NCBI RefSeq assembly: GCF_003122325.1
Contig: NZ_QFBC01000015.1
Location: 108,429-172,428, forward strand
DNA: 64,000 nt
Direction of reading: 5' to 3'
Origin: Rhizobium album
GTDB lineage: Bacteria > Pseudomonadota > Alphaproteobacteria > Rhizobiales > Rhizobiaceae
Shown here: positions 8,545-18,645 of the stretch, one piece after another
Layout of the letters: every line of letters begins with the position of its first letter
How positions within the stretch are numbered: position 1 is the first letter of the stretch
The notes under the pieces: generated by a model
What the model was told of the DNA's origin: nothing
Seen by the model: the letters and a program-made list of their open reading frames with translations, nothing else
Database searches by the model: none
Translations under genes and position numbers: made by a program

Positions 8545-10950
8545 GCTTTCAGCCTTTCCATCTTGGCATCGTAGAGGGTGCGTGCGCCGCGGCGGGCGGC
8601 GTAGACCTTGCCGAAAGCTTCGATCTCGAAGTCCGTGCGGGCGGCGACATCGGCCGGCAGGTAGCCGAAGGCAATGGTGCGGCCGAGCGTATAGCCGTAG
8701 CCGGTGCTGGAGGTGGAGCCGACCACCTTGCCGTCCACCATCACCGCCTCGCCGCCGTGGAACGGCGCAAAACCGTCCACCGTATAGGAGACGAGCTTGC
8801 GGCCGACACCCTTCGCCTTGATATCGGCAAGGGCCGCCCGACCAATGAAATCACCCTTGTCCAGGGCGACGCAGAAGCCGAGGCCGGCTTCATAGGGGTT
8901 GTAGTCGGGCGTGATGTCGCCGGACCAGTAGAGATAGCCTTTCTCCATGCGGCAGGCATCGATGGCGCGGTAGCCGGCATCGGCGATGCCGTGCGGCTCG
9001 CCCGCGGCCCTCAGCGTATCGTAGACGTGGGCGGCGTATTCCTGGTCGATATAGAGTTCGTAACCCAGCTCGCCGACGTAACCGATACGCACGGCAAGCA
9101 CCGTCGCGCCGCCGACCTCGATGCTGCGCGCCGTCAGGAAGGGGAAGGCTTCGTTCGACAGGTCGTCGTCGGAGACGGCCTGCAGGATGTCGCGGGCGCG
9201 GGGGCCGCAGATGTTGAGCGTCGCCAGCCGGTTGGTGACGTCACGCAAGGTGATGCCATCCGGCAGGTGCCGCACCACCCAATTCGAGTCGCGCAGGCCG
9301 AAGCCGGAGCCGGTGACGAGGTAGAGCAGGTCGTCGCGGATATGCAGCAGCGTGACGTCGGCCTCGATGCCGCCCTTGTCGTTGCAGAGCTGGGTGTAGA
9401 CGGCCTTGCCGGGCGGGCCGGAGAGATCGTTGGCGGCGATGCGCTGCAGGGCGGCAAGCGCCCCTTCGCCGCTGATCTCGAATTTCGAGAAGGATGATTG
9501 GTCGATCAGCGCGGCCCGTTCGCGGATGGCCCGGACCTCCTCGCCCACGGCATCGAACCAGTTCGGCTTGCCTTCGAAGGAGGGAATGTCCTCTGCTTCC
9601 GTGCCTGCCGGCGCGAACCAGTTCGGCCGCTCCCAGCCGAATTTCGAGCCGAAGACAGCGCCGCGTTTCGCCAGCGTGTCGTGCAGCGGCGAGCGGCGCA
9701 GGCCGCGCATCGCCGCCGGTTCCTCGCCCGGCCAGTGGATCTTGTAATAGGCGCCGTAGGCTTCGATGGCACGTTCTTCCAGGTAGCGGCCCTGCGCATG
9801 CACGGCGCCGAAGCGGCGGACGTCGAAGGGCCAGAGATCCATGCCGGCGTCGCCGTGCAGGATGAGGTTGGAGAGCGCAAGCCCGGCCCCGCCCGAGGCG
9901 GCGATGCCGGCGGTAAAGCCGCAGGCGACGTAAAAATTGTCGAGTTCCGGCGCCAGGCCCATGATCGGCTCGCCGTCGAAGGAGACGGGGATCGGGCCGT
10001 TGATGATCGTCTGGATGCCGATCTCGTTCAGCACCGGCAGGCGGTCGGCGGCGGGCAGGGCGAAGAGTTCCAGCCGCTCCATGTTCGGCTCGAACAGTTC
10101 CCGGCCGAAATCGAAGGGCGGCTTGCCGCGCCAGCAGCCCTTGGACCCGTCTTCCCAGCCGCCGATGGCAAAGCTGCCGGTATCCGGCTTCAGGTAAAAA
10201 TTGTTGTCGGGGTCGCGCAGCGTCGTCAGGTCCGGCGGCAGGGTAAGCTTCTTTTCCGTGAGGAAATATTGATGCTCGACCACGCCGGCCGCCAGCGGCA
10301 CGCCGACCATCTCGCCGACGCGCTTGGCCCAGAGGCCGGCGCAGTTGACGAGGATATCGCAGGAAATCGTGCCTGACGACGCCGACGGCGCGGCGGTTCT
10401 TGACAATGATCTCCTCGACCTGCACGCCTTCCTCGATGCGCGCGCCATAGTGGCGGGCACCCTTTGCATAGGCCATGGTCAGCGAATAGGGGTCGATGTA
10501 GCCGTCGCCGGGGATGAAGGCTGCCCCTTCGATGCCTTCCTTGACGATATAGGGGAAGCGCGAGGCCGCCTCCTCCGGTGACAGGGAATAGCACTCGACG
10601 CCAAAACTTTTCGCCTGGGTCATCGAGCGGCGGATTTCGCTCCAGCGCGCCTCGCTGCCGGCGAGCCTAAGCGAGCCGACCTTCTTCCAGGCGATGTGCT
10701 GGCCGGTCTCTTCCTCCAGCCGGTCGAAGACGGCGACGGAGTTCTGCATCAGCCGCGTCAGGTTGCGCTTGCCCCTGAGCTGGCCGACGAGGCCGGCGGC
10801 ATGCCAGGTGCAGCCGTGGGTGAGTTGCGCCTTTTCGAGCAGCAGCACATCCTTGGCGCCGTCGCGGGCGAGGTGATAGACCACCGAGGTGCCGATGGCG
10901 CCGCCGCCGATAACGATGATATGGGCGTGGCGATCCGCTGGGAATGTCAT
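8541..10950 (-). pseudogene. Dimethylglycine dehydrogenase-like FAD/GcvT protein, frameshifted
   Basis: Reads as one ~800-aa FAD-dependent N-demethylase with a C-terminal folate-binding GcvT domain, but the frame breaks near 10374. From 10950 the frame gives the FAD motif IIVIGGGAIGTSVVYHLA and TWHAAGLVGQL (the His is the covalent-FAD site in dimethylglycine dehydrogenases) down to NRRAVGVV. The rest, from GTISCDILVNCAGLWAKRV to the GcvT end, continues in another frame to 8541. Relatives have two or three extra residues at this spot, so a small deletion of net -2/+1 type is likely. Either a recently inactivated gene or a sequence error; everything downstream of the break is well preserved. 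Confidence 0.85.
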
Positions 10951-10960
10951 GGTCTCTTCC

Positions 10961-13402
10961 TCACGCCTTGATCTTTGCCATGTCGGGATCGACCATCGGC
11001 CCGAAATGCAGGCTGGCCGGGGTCTTTTCCGAGGCGACGACCAGCTCGTAGGAGCCGGCCTTCAGGTAGTCGTCGGTAACACCGTCTTCGTAACGCACAT
11101 AGCCGTAGCCGATGTTCTTGCCGATGGTGTAGCCGAAGCCGCCGCTGGTGAGGTAGCCGACCGGCTTGCCGTCGCGCAGGATGGTTTCGCGGCCGACCAG
11201 CACCACGTCCGGATCGTCCACCGTAAAGCCCATGAAGCGCTTTTTCAGCGGCTTGCCCTGGATCTGTTGCAAGGCGTTACGGCCGAAGAAATCGGTGTTC
11301 TTCTTCAGCTTCACCGCCCAGCCGAGGCCGGCTTCGACCGGCATATCGTTCGGAGTGATATCCGAACCCCAGGCACGGTATCCCTTCTCCAGCCGCAGCG
11401 ATTCCAGCGCGCGATAACCGACCGGCCGGATGCCATGCTCCTCACCGGCCTCCATCAGCCGGTCGAAGACGGCGCCGATGGCCGCGATCGGCACATGCAG
11501 TTCCCAGCCGAGTTCGCCGACATAGGTAACGCGCAATGCCCGGACCGTATGCCCGGCGATTTCCAGTTCACGCACGTGGCCGAAGGGGAAGGCGGCGTTG
11601 GAGACATCCGCTTCGGTGACGGCGGCGAGCACGTCGCGTGCCTTCGGCCCCATCAGCGACAGCGTGCCCCAATCCTCGGTGACATCGATCAGGGTCGCAT
11701 CGAGGCCGACCGGGATATGGTCTTCGATCCAGCCGAAATCATGGGTGCGGAAACCGGTGCCGGTGACGATGTAGAATTTATCGTCGGCCAGCCGTGCCAC
11801 CGTGAGGTCTGCCTCAATGCCGCCGCGGGTGTTGAGGAGCTGGGTATAGGTCAGCCGGCCGATCGGTTTCGACACATCGTTGGCGCAGATCCAGTCGAGC
11901 GCCTTGAGCGCATCGGAGCCGCTCATCTCGTATTTCGAGAAGGACGACTGGTCGAAGATGCCCACCGCTTCGCGAACATGGCGATGCTCGTCGCCGACGG
12001 CATCGAACCAGTTCTGCCGGCCCATGGAATAGACGTCCTTTGCCTCCGTCCCTGCCGGCGCGAACCAGTTTGGGCGCTCCCAACCGAGCTTGGAACCGAA
12101 GACGGCGCCATGTTTTTTCAGCCGTTCATAGAGCGGCGAGACCAGCCGGGGGCGGCCGCTTTCATATTCCTCGTGCGGGAAGCCGATGGTGTAGTGCTTG
12201 CCGTAGGCCTCCAGCGTGCGGTCGAGCACCCACTGGCGGTCGCGGTGCATGCCGGCGAAGCGGCGGATATCGACCACCCAGAGATCGAGCGGCGCCTCGC
12301 CATCGACCACCCATTGCGCCAGCACCCAGCCGGCGCCGCCGCCCGAGGCGATGCCGAAGGCGTTGAAGCCGGCGCCGACGAACATGTTCTTGCATTCCGG
12401 CGCGACGCCGAGAATGAAGTTGCCATCCGGTGTAAAACTTTCCGGCCCGTTGATCATCTGCTTGACGCCAACCTTTTCCAGCGCCGGAACGCGCTCGATC
12501 GCCTGCGTCATGTGCTGCTCGAAATGGTCGAAATCATCGTCGAACAGGCGGAAGGCCCATTCGTCCGGCACGTCGCCGGTGGTCCAGGGCTGCGGATTGG
12601 GTTCGTAGCCGCCCATCACGAGGCCGCCGACCTCCTCCTTGAAATAGGTGCGCCGGTCGGGGTCGCGGATCGTCGGGGCATCGGTGGAAAGCCCGTCGAT
12701 CTTTTCGGTGATGATGTACTGGTGCTTGACCGGCTGCAGCGGCACGTTGATGCCCGCCATCGCGCCCACCTGCCGCGCCCACTGGCCGGCGCAGTTGACC
12801 ACCTTTTCGCAGGCGATGTCGCCGAGCGTCGTCTTGACCGCAACGATGCGGCCGTCCTTCATCTCGAAGCCGGTGACGCGGACATTCTCGACGATCTTCG
12901 CCCCATGCATGCGCGCGCCCTTGGCGAGCGACTGGGTGATGTCGGAGGGGCTGGCCTGACCGTCCGTCGGCAGCCAGCTTGCGCCGACGAGATCGTCGAC
13001 ATTCATCAGCGGCCACATTTTCTTGACGTCTTCCGGCGAAACCAGATGCATGTCCATGCCAAAGCTGCGGGCGGTCGTCGCCAGGCGGCGGAATTCCGTC
13101 CAGCGGTCCTGGTTGGTGGCAAGCCGCAGGCAGCCGGTCATCTTCCAGCCGGTCGCCAGCCCCGTCTCCGCTTCCAGCCCCTTGTAGAGATCGACGGAAT
13201 ATTTCAGCACGCGGGTGATCGAGGCCGAGGAGCGCAACTGGCCGACGAGGCCGGCCGCATGCCAGGTGGAGCCCGAGGTCAGGGTGCCCTGTTCCAGCAG
13301 CACCACGTCTGCCTTGTGATCGCGGGCGAGGTGATAGGCTGTCGAGCAGCCGATGATGCCGCCGCCGATGACGACGATCTCAGCATGGGATGGCAGGGTC
13401 AT
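10961..13402 (-). CDS. Dimethylglycine/sarcosine dehydrogenase-like FAD-GcvT protein
   Basis: An intact 813-aa paralogue of the frameshifted neighbour. Residues 1-420: DAO-type FAD domain with IVVIGGGIIGCSTAYHLA, GSTWHAAGLVGQLR (probable covalent-FAD His) and KVVNCAGQWARQVG. Residues 430-813: GcvT folate-binding and C-terminal barrel domains (FDQSSFSKYEMSG, YVGELGWELHVP, YRALESLRLEKGYRAWG). The family oxidatively removes an N-methyl group and passes the formaldehyde unit to tetrahydrofolate. It overlaps the stop of the upstream kinase gene (ATGA at 13399-13402) and precedes the paralogue by 10 nt. The actual methylamine substrate is not known; the ABC importer suggests a quaternary amine or betaine. 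Confidence 0.87.
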   Translation of the reverse strand: MTLPSHAEIVVIGGGIIGCSTAYHLARDHKADVVLLEQGTLTSGSTWHAAGLVGQLRSSASITRVLKYSVDLYKGLEAETGLATGWKMTGCLRLATNQDRWTEFRRLATTARSFGMDMHLVSPEDVKKMWPLMNVDDLVGASWLPTDGQASPSDITQSLAKGARMHGAKIVENVRVTGFEMKDGRIVAVKTTLGDIACEKVVNCAGQWARQVGAMAGINVPLQPVKHQYIITEKIDGLSTDAPTIRDPDRRTYFKEEVGGLVMGGYEPNPQPWTTGDVPDEWAFRLFDDDFDHFEQHMTQAIERVPALEKVGVKQMINGPESFTPDGNFILGVAPECKNMFVGAGFNAFGIASGGGAGWVLAQWVVDGEAPLDLWVVDIRRFAGMHRDRQWVLDRTLEAYGKHYTIGFPHEEYESGRPRLVSPLYERLKKHGAVFGSKLGWERPNWFAPAGTEAKDVYSMGRQNWFDAVGDEHRHVREAVGIFDQSSFSKYEMSGSDALKALDWICANDVSKPIGRLTYTQLLNTRGGIEADLTVARLADDKFYIVTGTGFRTHDFGWIEDHIPVGLDATLIDVTEDWGTLSLMGPKARDVLAAVTEADVSNAAFPFGHVRELEIAGHTVRALRVTYVGELGWELHVPIAAIGAVFDRLMEAGEEHGIRPVGYRALESLRLEKGYRAWGSDITPNDMPVEAGLGWAVKLKKNTDFFGRNALQQIQGKPLKKRFMGFTVDDPDVVLVGRETILRDGKPVGYLTSGGFGYTIGKNIGYGYVRYEDGVTDDYLKAGSYELVVASEKTPASLHFGPMVDPDMAKIKA

Positions 13403-14307
13403 GATGCGTGTTTCCCGTAGGTTGTCTGATAGTGGTCCAGCGCTTCTTCGAGGCGCCTGAGATTATCGGCGGTGTAGCCGACATAATCGGCTCCCGGCGC
13501 GGAAAGGTAGAGTTCCGAAACCATGCTCCACATCGCCTCGCGCAGCAGCGAGGCGCATTGCATCGCCGCCATCGAGCGGCGGATTTCGGATGTTGGCTCG
13601 TGGCCGAAATAGGCGGTGAGGAATTCGTCCGACTGTTCGGCCGTCAGCCCGGCATTCGAGGTGGCGCCGGCGATGTCGAACATGGCGGTGGAGAAGCCGG
13701 CATATTCGAAATCGATGAGCCACAGCCGCTCGCCGTCATCGAGGATGTTCGACGGCAGCAGGTCGTTGTGACCGAACACGATCGGCAGCGGGGCCTGTGC
13801 CGCTTCCAGCCGTTCGGCGAGATGCAGATAACCGGAGAGGTATGGGCGCATCCGGCTGTTGCTGTTGTCCAGGGTGCGGGCGTAGTCGCGAATGACGTGG
13901 AAAGCCCAGAACATGAAACCCGCTCCGGAGACATGGTGCGGCATCTGCCGGTGGAAACGCGACAGAAGCCCGGCCACCCTTTTTCGCTCGCGGGCGACAT
14001 CTTCGCCGCCGAAAGTGCGGGCGCCGAGAAAGGCCGAGACCATGATGCCCGGTTCGGCATATTCGACGCGGGGCGCAAACCCGGCGTCATGCGCCGCCTT
14101 CGCCGTCATCAGTTCGCGGGCGCGAAAAACGTGATGGAAGGGATAATCGACGCCGAAGCGGACGACATGGCGGCCGTTCGCATCCGAAACCACGAAGCTT
14201 TCGTTGCTCAATCCGCCCTTGAGCACGGCGATATCGATGCGGCCGTTCCAGCAGGGCAGGGCGGCAATGCGATCTTCCACGTGGGACAGCTGGATCGTTT
14301 CGCTCAT
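13399..14307 (-). CDS. Choline/ethanolamine kinase-like phosphotransferase (first copy)
   Basis: A 302-aa APH/choline-kinase fold protein starting MSETIQLSHVED; the ATG at 14307 has a GGAGAG site and overlaps the permease stop (ATGA). Nucleotide loop LKGGLSNESFVVSDANGRHV; Brenner motif IVFGHNDLLPSNILDDG; metal-binding LWLIDFEYAGFSTAMFDIAG. It should phosphorylate the hydroxyl of an amino alcohol such as choline or a relative. Its position between the ABC importer and the demethylases suggests that imported substrate is phosphorylated before or during demethylation; this is inference. Confidence 0.85.
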   Translation of the reverse strand: MSETIQLSHVEDRIAALPCWNGRIDIAVLKGGLSNESFVVSDANGRHVVRFGVDYPFHHVFRARELMTAKAAHDAGFAPRVEYAEPGIMVSAFLGARTFGGEDVARERKRVAGLLSRFHRQMPHHVSGAGFMFWAFHVIRDYARTLDNSNSRMRPYLSGYLHLAERLEAAQAPLPIVFGHNDLLPSNILDDGERLWLIDFEYAGFSTAMFDIAGATSNAGLTAEQSDEFLTAYFGHEPTSEIRRSMAAMQCASLLREAMWSMVSELYLSAPGADYVGYTADNLRRLEEALDHYQTTYGKHAS

Positions 14308-16325
14308 GCCATTCTCTCCTTCATGCGAGCGGCACCCGCCGAAATCAACCGGTCGGCGATGATGGCGATGAAGGCGACGGCCAGGCCGGCGACGATCCCG
14401 CGCCCGGTATCCGCCTTGGTGAGCGCGATGTAGACCTCCTGGCCGAGATCGCGGGTGCCGACGAGCGCGGTGATCACCAGCATCGACAGGGCGAACATGA
14501 TCGTCTGGTTGAGCCCGAGCAGGATTTCCGGCAGCGCCAGCTTGAGCTTGATCTTCATCAGGATCTGACGCGGGGTGCAGCCCATGGCCCGCCCGGCCTC
14601 GACCACCTGCGGATCGACCCGCTGCAGCCCGAGCACCGTGTAGCGGATCGCCGGCGCGACGGCGTAGGCGACGATGGCGATCATGGCGGTGAAATCGCCC
14701 ACCCGGAACAGCATGACGACCGGCATCAGATAGACGAAGGAGGGCAGGGTCTGCAGCGTGTCGATGACCACCTGCAGCCAGCGCCACAACCGCTCGCGCT
14801 CCGAAGCCAGGATGCCGAGCGGAATGCCGATCAGGCTGGCGACGATCACCGAGATGCCGCAGAGATAGACGGTGATCATCGCCTTTTCCCACTGTCCGGT
14901 GGCTGCGATCAGAAAGGAGAGCATGCCCGCCGTCAGCGCCAGCCGGAGCCCGCCGAGGCGGTAGCCGGCAAGCGCCAGCAAAAGCACGACGCCGAGCCAG
15001 GGCAGTTCGCCGAGAAAACGCTTGAACGGCACCAGCACGTTAAGCAGGACGAGGTTGCGCAGCGCTTCAAGCGCGTCGAAGAAATTGACGTTGATCCAGC
15101 GCACCACCTCGTTCCAGAAGCCGCCGGTGGAGAGCGTCCATGCTTCCGGAAAGGTTTGCAGCGGCGGGATGATCAACCCGAGCACGAAGCCGACGACGAT
15201 GATGGCGAGGCTGGCGACGAGATAGGGATGGCGGGCGACAATCGATCTACGTTTTCCGGCAGGCAACGGCGCGCCGGTCTTTTGCGCCAGAGCCTGGCTG
15301 AGCCGGTCAAGGGCGACGGCGAGGGCGACGATGGCGAAGCCGGCTTCCAGCCCGGCGCCGATATCGAGGCGGCGCAGGGCGCCCAGCACATCGAAACCGA
15401 GGCCGCCGGCGCCGATCATCGAGGCGATGATCACCATGTTCAGCGACAGCATGATCACCTGGTTGACGCCGACCATCAGCGCGTCGGCTGCCGACGGCAC
15501 CATGATCTTCCATGTCATCTGCCGGCGCGAACAGCCGACCATATGGCCAAGATCGCGGATTTCCGAGGGCACGGAGCGCAGGCCGAGCACGGTGATGCGC
15601 GCCATCGGCGGCAGGGCGTAGATCAGCGTCGCGACGATCGCCGCCGTCGGCCCGAACCCGAAGAAGAACAGGATCGGCACCAGATAGGCGAAAACCGGAA
15701 TGGTCTGCATCAGGTCGAGCAGCGGCGTCAGCGCCTTCTCGAACAGCGGCCAGCGATAGGCGCCCAGTCCGAGCAGCAGACCGAGCACGACGCCGATCGG
15801 CACGGCGACGAGGATGGAGGCCAGCGTCACCATGGCGCTGGTCCACTGGCCGAAGACGATCAGGAAGCCGAAGCAGGCGGCGACCAGAACGGCAAGCCGC
15901 CGCCCCCCGGCATAATAGCCCGCCAGCGTCACCAGCATCAGCACGGCGATATAGGAGAGCGGCGGAAACACCTGCACGGCGCTCGATCCCTGCCCCGAGA
16001 GGAAGCCGGTCGCAAGCAGGCTGAGCGCCAGCCGGTAAGGCACGTCGATGACGGCGGCGATGAAGCGGGTCAGGTCCGTGAAGGTGAAGAGGCCGAACGT
16101 GGCGTCGTCCAGCAGCCATTTCGTCCAGCGGCCGATATGGCGGGCGGCGGGGATCTGCCACGCCTTGGGATAATCGAAAGCCCATTTCGCCAGACCGGGA
16201 CCGATCTGCCAGACGATCAGCAGCAGCGCCAAGGCACCGCCGAAGACCAAAGCGTCACGCGTGCCCGTGCTGCCGGGAAGGGCGGTGTCGTGAACATCGA
16301 TGCGGTCGGTTGGCGCGTGCGTCAT
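14304..16325 (-). CDS. ProW-type ABC permease with two fused permease domains
   Basis: A 673-aa inner-membrane protein made of two BPD_transp_1 domains in one chain. The first has its EAA-type loop around PSEIRDLGHMVGCSRRQMTWKI, the second around DPQVVEAGRAMGCTPRQILMKI. This is the ProW/OpuAB family for glycine betaine, proline betaine or choline uptake, which normally has one domain per chain and works as a homodimer; the fusion makes the permease pair a single polypeptide. Second gene after the ATPase (2-nt gap); 4-nt overlap with the kinase. Confidence 0.88.
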   Translation of the reverse strand: MTHAPTDRIDVHDTALPGSTGTRDALVFGGALALLLIVWQIGPGLAKWAFDYPKAWQIPAARHIGRWTKWLLDDATFGLFTFTDLTRFIAAVIDVPYRLALSLLATGFLSGQGSSAVQVFPPLSYIAVLMLVTLAGYYAGGRRLAVLVAACFGFLIVFGQWTSAMVTLASILVAVPIGVVLGLLLGLGAYRWPLFEKALTPLLDLMQTIPVFAYLVPILFFFGFGPTAAIVATLIYALPPMARITVLGLRSVPSEIRDLGHMVGCSRRQMTWKIMVPSAADALMVGVNQVIMLSLNMVIIASMIGAGGLGFDVLGALRRLDIGAGLEAGFAIVALAVALDRLSQALAQKTGAPLPAGKRRSIVARHPYLVASLAIIVVGFVLGLIIPPLQTFPEAWTLSTGGFWNEVVRWINVNFFDALEALRNLVLLNVLVPFKRFLGELPWLGVVLLLALAGYRLGGLRLALTAGMLSFLIAATGQWEKAMITVYLCGISVIVASLIGIPLGILASERERLWRWLQVVIDTLQTLPSFVYLMPVVMLFRVGDFTAMIAIVAYAVAPAIRYTVLGLQRVDPQVVEAGRAMGCTPRQILMKIKLKLALPEILLGLNQTIMFALSMLVITALVGTRDLGQEVYIALTKADTGRGIVAGLAVAFIAIIADRLISAGAARMKERMA

Positions 16326-16327
16326 CG

Positions 16328-17341
16328 TCAGCCCCGCATCATCAGGTCGACGACGTCGTTGCGGGTGAGGATGCCGCTCGGCCTGCCTTCGGCATCGACC
16401 ACGCCGATCGTTTCACCCGTGCCTGCAAACAGCGGTGCCGCCTCGGCGATGGTCGCGCGTTCGCGAATGGTGGTTGCGGGAAAGGCCGCCTCGACGGCAC
16501 GCATGATCGAGCCGGCGCGGATCACCTTGGCGCGGGCGATATTGCGAGTGAACTCCGCCACATAGGGCGTCGCCGGATTGAGCACCAGTTCCTCCGGCGT
16601 ACCGGCCTGGACCACGACGCCGTCCTTCATGATGGCGATGCGGTCGGCAAGACGGATCGCCTCGTCGAAATCGTGGGTGATGAAGACGATGGTCTTCTGC
16701 AACGCTGCCTGCAGCCGCAGGAATTCGTCCTGCATTTCCCGCCTGATCAGCGGGTCGAGCGCCGAAAAAGGTTCGTCGAGAAACCAGAGTTCCGGCTCGA
16801 CGGCCAGCGAGCGGGCAATGCCGACCCGCTGCTGCTGGCCACCGGACAACTGCCGCGGAAAGACGTTTTCCTTGCCCGAAAGCCCGACGAGCTCGATCAT
16901 TCGCCGGGCGCGTTCCTCCCGCTGCCGGCGGTCGACGCCCTGGACCTCAAGCGGGAAGGCGACGTTGGCAAGAACGGTGAGATGCGGCAGCAGGGCGAAA
17001 TGCTGAAAGACCATGCCCATCTGGTGGCGGCGGATCTCGATCATCCGCGCCTCGCCGGCATCCAGCAGATTTTCACCGTTGAAGAGGATCTCACCCGAGG
17101 TCGGCTCGACAAGGCGCGAAAGGCAGCGCACCAGCGTCGATTTTCCGGAGCCGGACAGGCCCATGATGACGAAGATTTCGCCGGTTCTGACATCGAGATC
17201 GACATTGCGCACCGCCGGAACCATGCCTGCGGCAATCAATGCCTCGATATCGGGCGCATTGCCCGCGCGCAGCCGGTCGCGAGCGCCGGCGCCGAATATC
17301 TTCCAGACATTGCGGCAGACGAGTTTTGTTTCGGAGGTCAT
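16328..17341 (-). CDS. ProV-type quaternary-amine ABC transporter ATPase
   Basis: A 337-aa ATPase: Walker A GLSGSGKST, signature LSGGQQQRVGIARSL, Walker B ELWFLDEPFSALDP, then the switch His in VFITHDFDEAI. The N-terminal KIFG and the C-terminal CBS segment (GETIGVVDAEGRPSGILTRNDV) are typical of ProV/OpuAA, where CBS domains sense ionic strength; only about one CBS repeat seems well formed. It powers uptake of the ligand bound by the product at 17441-18406. Confidence 0.9.
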   Translation of the reverse strand: MTSETKLVCRNVWKIFGAGARDRLRAGNAPDIEALIAAGMVPAVRNVDLDVRTGEIFVIMGLSGSGKSTLVRCLSRLVEPTSGEILFNGENLLDAGEARMIEIRRHQMGMVFQHFALLPHLTVLANVAFPLEVQGVDRRQREERARRMIELVGLSGKENVFPRQLSGGQQQRVGIARSLAVEPELWFLDEPFSALDPLIRREMQDEFLRLQAALQKTIVFITHDFDEAIRLADRIAIMKDGVVVQAGTPEELVLNPATPYVAEFTRNIARAKVIRAGSIMRAVEAAFPATTIRERATIAEAAPLFAGTGETIGVVDAEGRPSGILTRNDVVDLMMRG

Positions 17342-17392
17342 GAAATTTCCAGTGAGCGGACGGCCCCGAGGCCATCGAAAGCTGGCAGGGAA

Positions 17393-17429
17393 TGGCGCCC
17401 CCTCCGGGCAGGGATTGGAGGAGGCGCCA
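17393..17429 (-). promoter_or_regulatory. Strong intercistronic hairpin after the binding-protein gene
   Basis: Arms 17393-17405 and 17417-17429 pair in 12 of 13 positions (TGGCGCCCCCTCC against GGAGGAGGCGCCA) with an 11-nt loop. No T-run follows on the minus strand, so it is better read as an mRNA-stabilising or processing stem between the abundant binding-protein message and the ATPase gene than as a terminator. Confidence 0.6.
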
Positions 17430-17440
17430 CTGCCTTCACG

Positions 17441-18406
17441 TCATTTCTTGATCCATTCGGACCAGCGGGCTTCGTTGGCGGCAATCCATTCGGCCGTCAC
17501 GTCCTCGACCTTCTTGCCGTCGAGATCGACCTTGGCGATCATGGCGCCCATTTCGTCGTTGTCGAGCTTGAAGGCAGTGATCGCCTTGTGGGCGCCCGGC
17601 CACTTGTCCTTGAGGCCAGCCCAGCTGACCTTCCAGATCGGGCCGAACGGCTTGCCGCAGTCATAGGCGGCATCCGGGTTCACGCCGGTGGAGGCATCCT
17701 CGTAGCAGGCCTTGGAGAAGGGCGGGAACTCCACCCATTCGCCCTTGTATTTGATCGGCGCCCAATGCGGCGCGTAGATCCACAGCAGGATCGGCGCCTT
17801 GCGCTGGTAGGCGCTTTCCAGTTCGGCGAACAGGGCAGCGTCCGTGCCGGCATGGATCACTTCGAACGGCAAATCGAGGGCCTCGACGCGCTCGTCGTCA
17901 AATCCGCCCCAGGTTACCGGGCCGCCGAGATAACGGCCTTTTGGCGCGGTCTCGGGAATGGAAAAGGCTTCGGCGCAGGCCTCGCTCTTCAAGGCCTCCC
18001 AGTTCGGCAGGCCCGGGCATTTTTCCTTCATGTATTCCGGAAACCACCATTCTTCCTTGGCCTCCATGCCGGTTTCGCCAAGGTTTTCCACCTTGCCGGT
18101 CGCAGTGGCGGCATCCATCGCTTCGCGGCCGGTGGTTTCCCAGATTTCCATCGCCACATGCAGGTCGCCGCTTTCGAGGCCGGCGAACTGGGCGAGATAA
18201 TCGGCCTGGACGTATTCGATCGAATAACCGGCCTTCTTCAGCACGTCGCCCATGATGTGGGTGGTGATGAGCTGGCCAGTCCAGTCATGCAGCGTCAGCT
18301 TGATGGGATCTGTGGATTCCTGAGCATAGCTCGGCGTGGCAATGGAGGCGCCGGCCAGCATCAACGCGGCGGCAGTAATTTTTGGCAGGCGGGCAAAATC
18401 AATCAT
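17441..18406 (-). CDS. Betaine/choline-type ABC substrate-binding protein
   Basis: A 321-aa ProX/OpuAC-like periplasmic protein with a Sec signal (LPKITAAALMLAGASIATPSYA, cleavage after AYA-like PSYA). The body shows LTLHDWTGQLITTHIMGDVLKKAGYSI and LWIYAPHWAPIKYKGEWVEFP, typical of the quaternary-amine class; tryptophans and tyrosines such as those in WGGFDDE and YAPHW would form the aromatic box for the trimethylammonium head. First gene of the seven-gene operon; GGGAGA precedes the ATG. Divergent from the DeoR gene across 239 nt. Confidence 0.88.
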   Translation of the reverse strand: MIDFARLPKITAAALMLAGASIATPSYAQESTDPIKLTLHDWTGQLITTHIMGDVLKKAGYSIEYVQADYLAQFAGLESGDLHVAMEIWETTGREAMDAATATGKVENLGETGMEAKEEWWFPEYMKEKCPGLPNWEALKSEACAEAFSIPETAPKGRYLGGPVTWGGFDDERVEALDLPFEVIHAGTDAALFAELESAYQRKAPILLWIYAPHWAPIKYKGEWVEFPPFSKACYEDASTGVNPDAAYDCGKPFGPIWKVSWAGLKDKWPGAHKAITAFKLDNDEMGAMIAKVDLDGKKVEDVTAEWIAANEARWSEWIKK

Positions 18407-18541
18407 TCGAGGTCTCCCAGTAGAGCTCGTTGAATTTCTTATCTCTGGTGAGGCACCCGACCGTCGTTCCCCGTACTTTTGTATCTTGTGACGAGAGTGC
18501 GCAGCGACAATGTCGCGTCAATTGGCGTCACTTGTCAATGC

Positions 18542-18568
18542 GTTTTGTGGTTTTGATGTGATTTTGTG
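18542..18568. promoter_or_regulatory. Direct TTTTGTG repeats, possible DeoR operator
   Basis: TTTTGTG occurs at 18543-18549 and again at 18562-18568, 19 bp apart (about two helical turns), with TTTTGATGTG between them; a TTTTGTA lies further back near 18477. It lies in the 239-nt region between the quaternary-amine operon and the divergent DeoR gene. DeoR-family proteins commonly bind repeated short sites. No biochemical consensus is known to me for this subfamily. Confidence 0.35.
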
Positions 18569-18645
18569 ACCGATTGTGCGGCATGGGATTGTCGCCTTGC
18601 ATGCGCTCCAGTATGACTTTCTCATATACGGGCAGGACAACACAC

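Noticed and set aside
16310..18433. A 707-codon plus-strand frame over the betaine ABC genes
   Set aside because: Shadow of the ProV and ProX-type genes; composition and lack of motifs show that it is not coding. The same applies to the long frames opposite nosR, nosZ and the demethylases.
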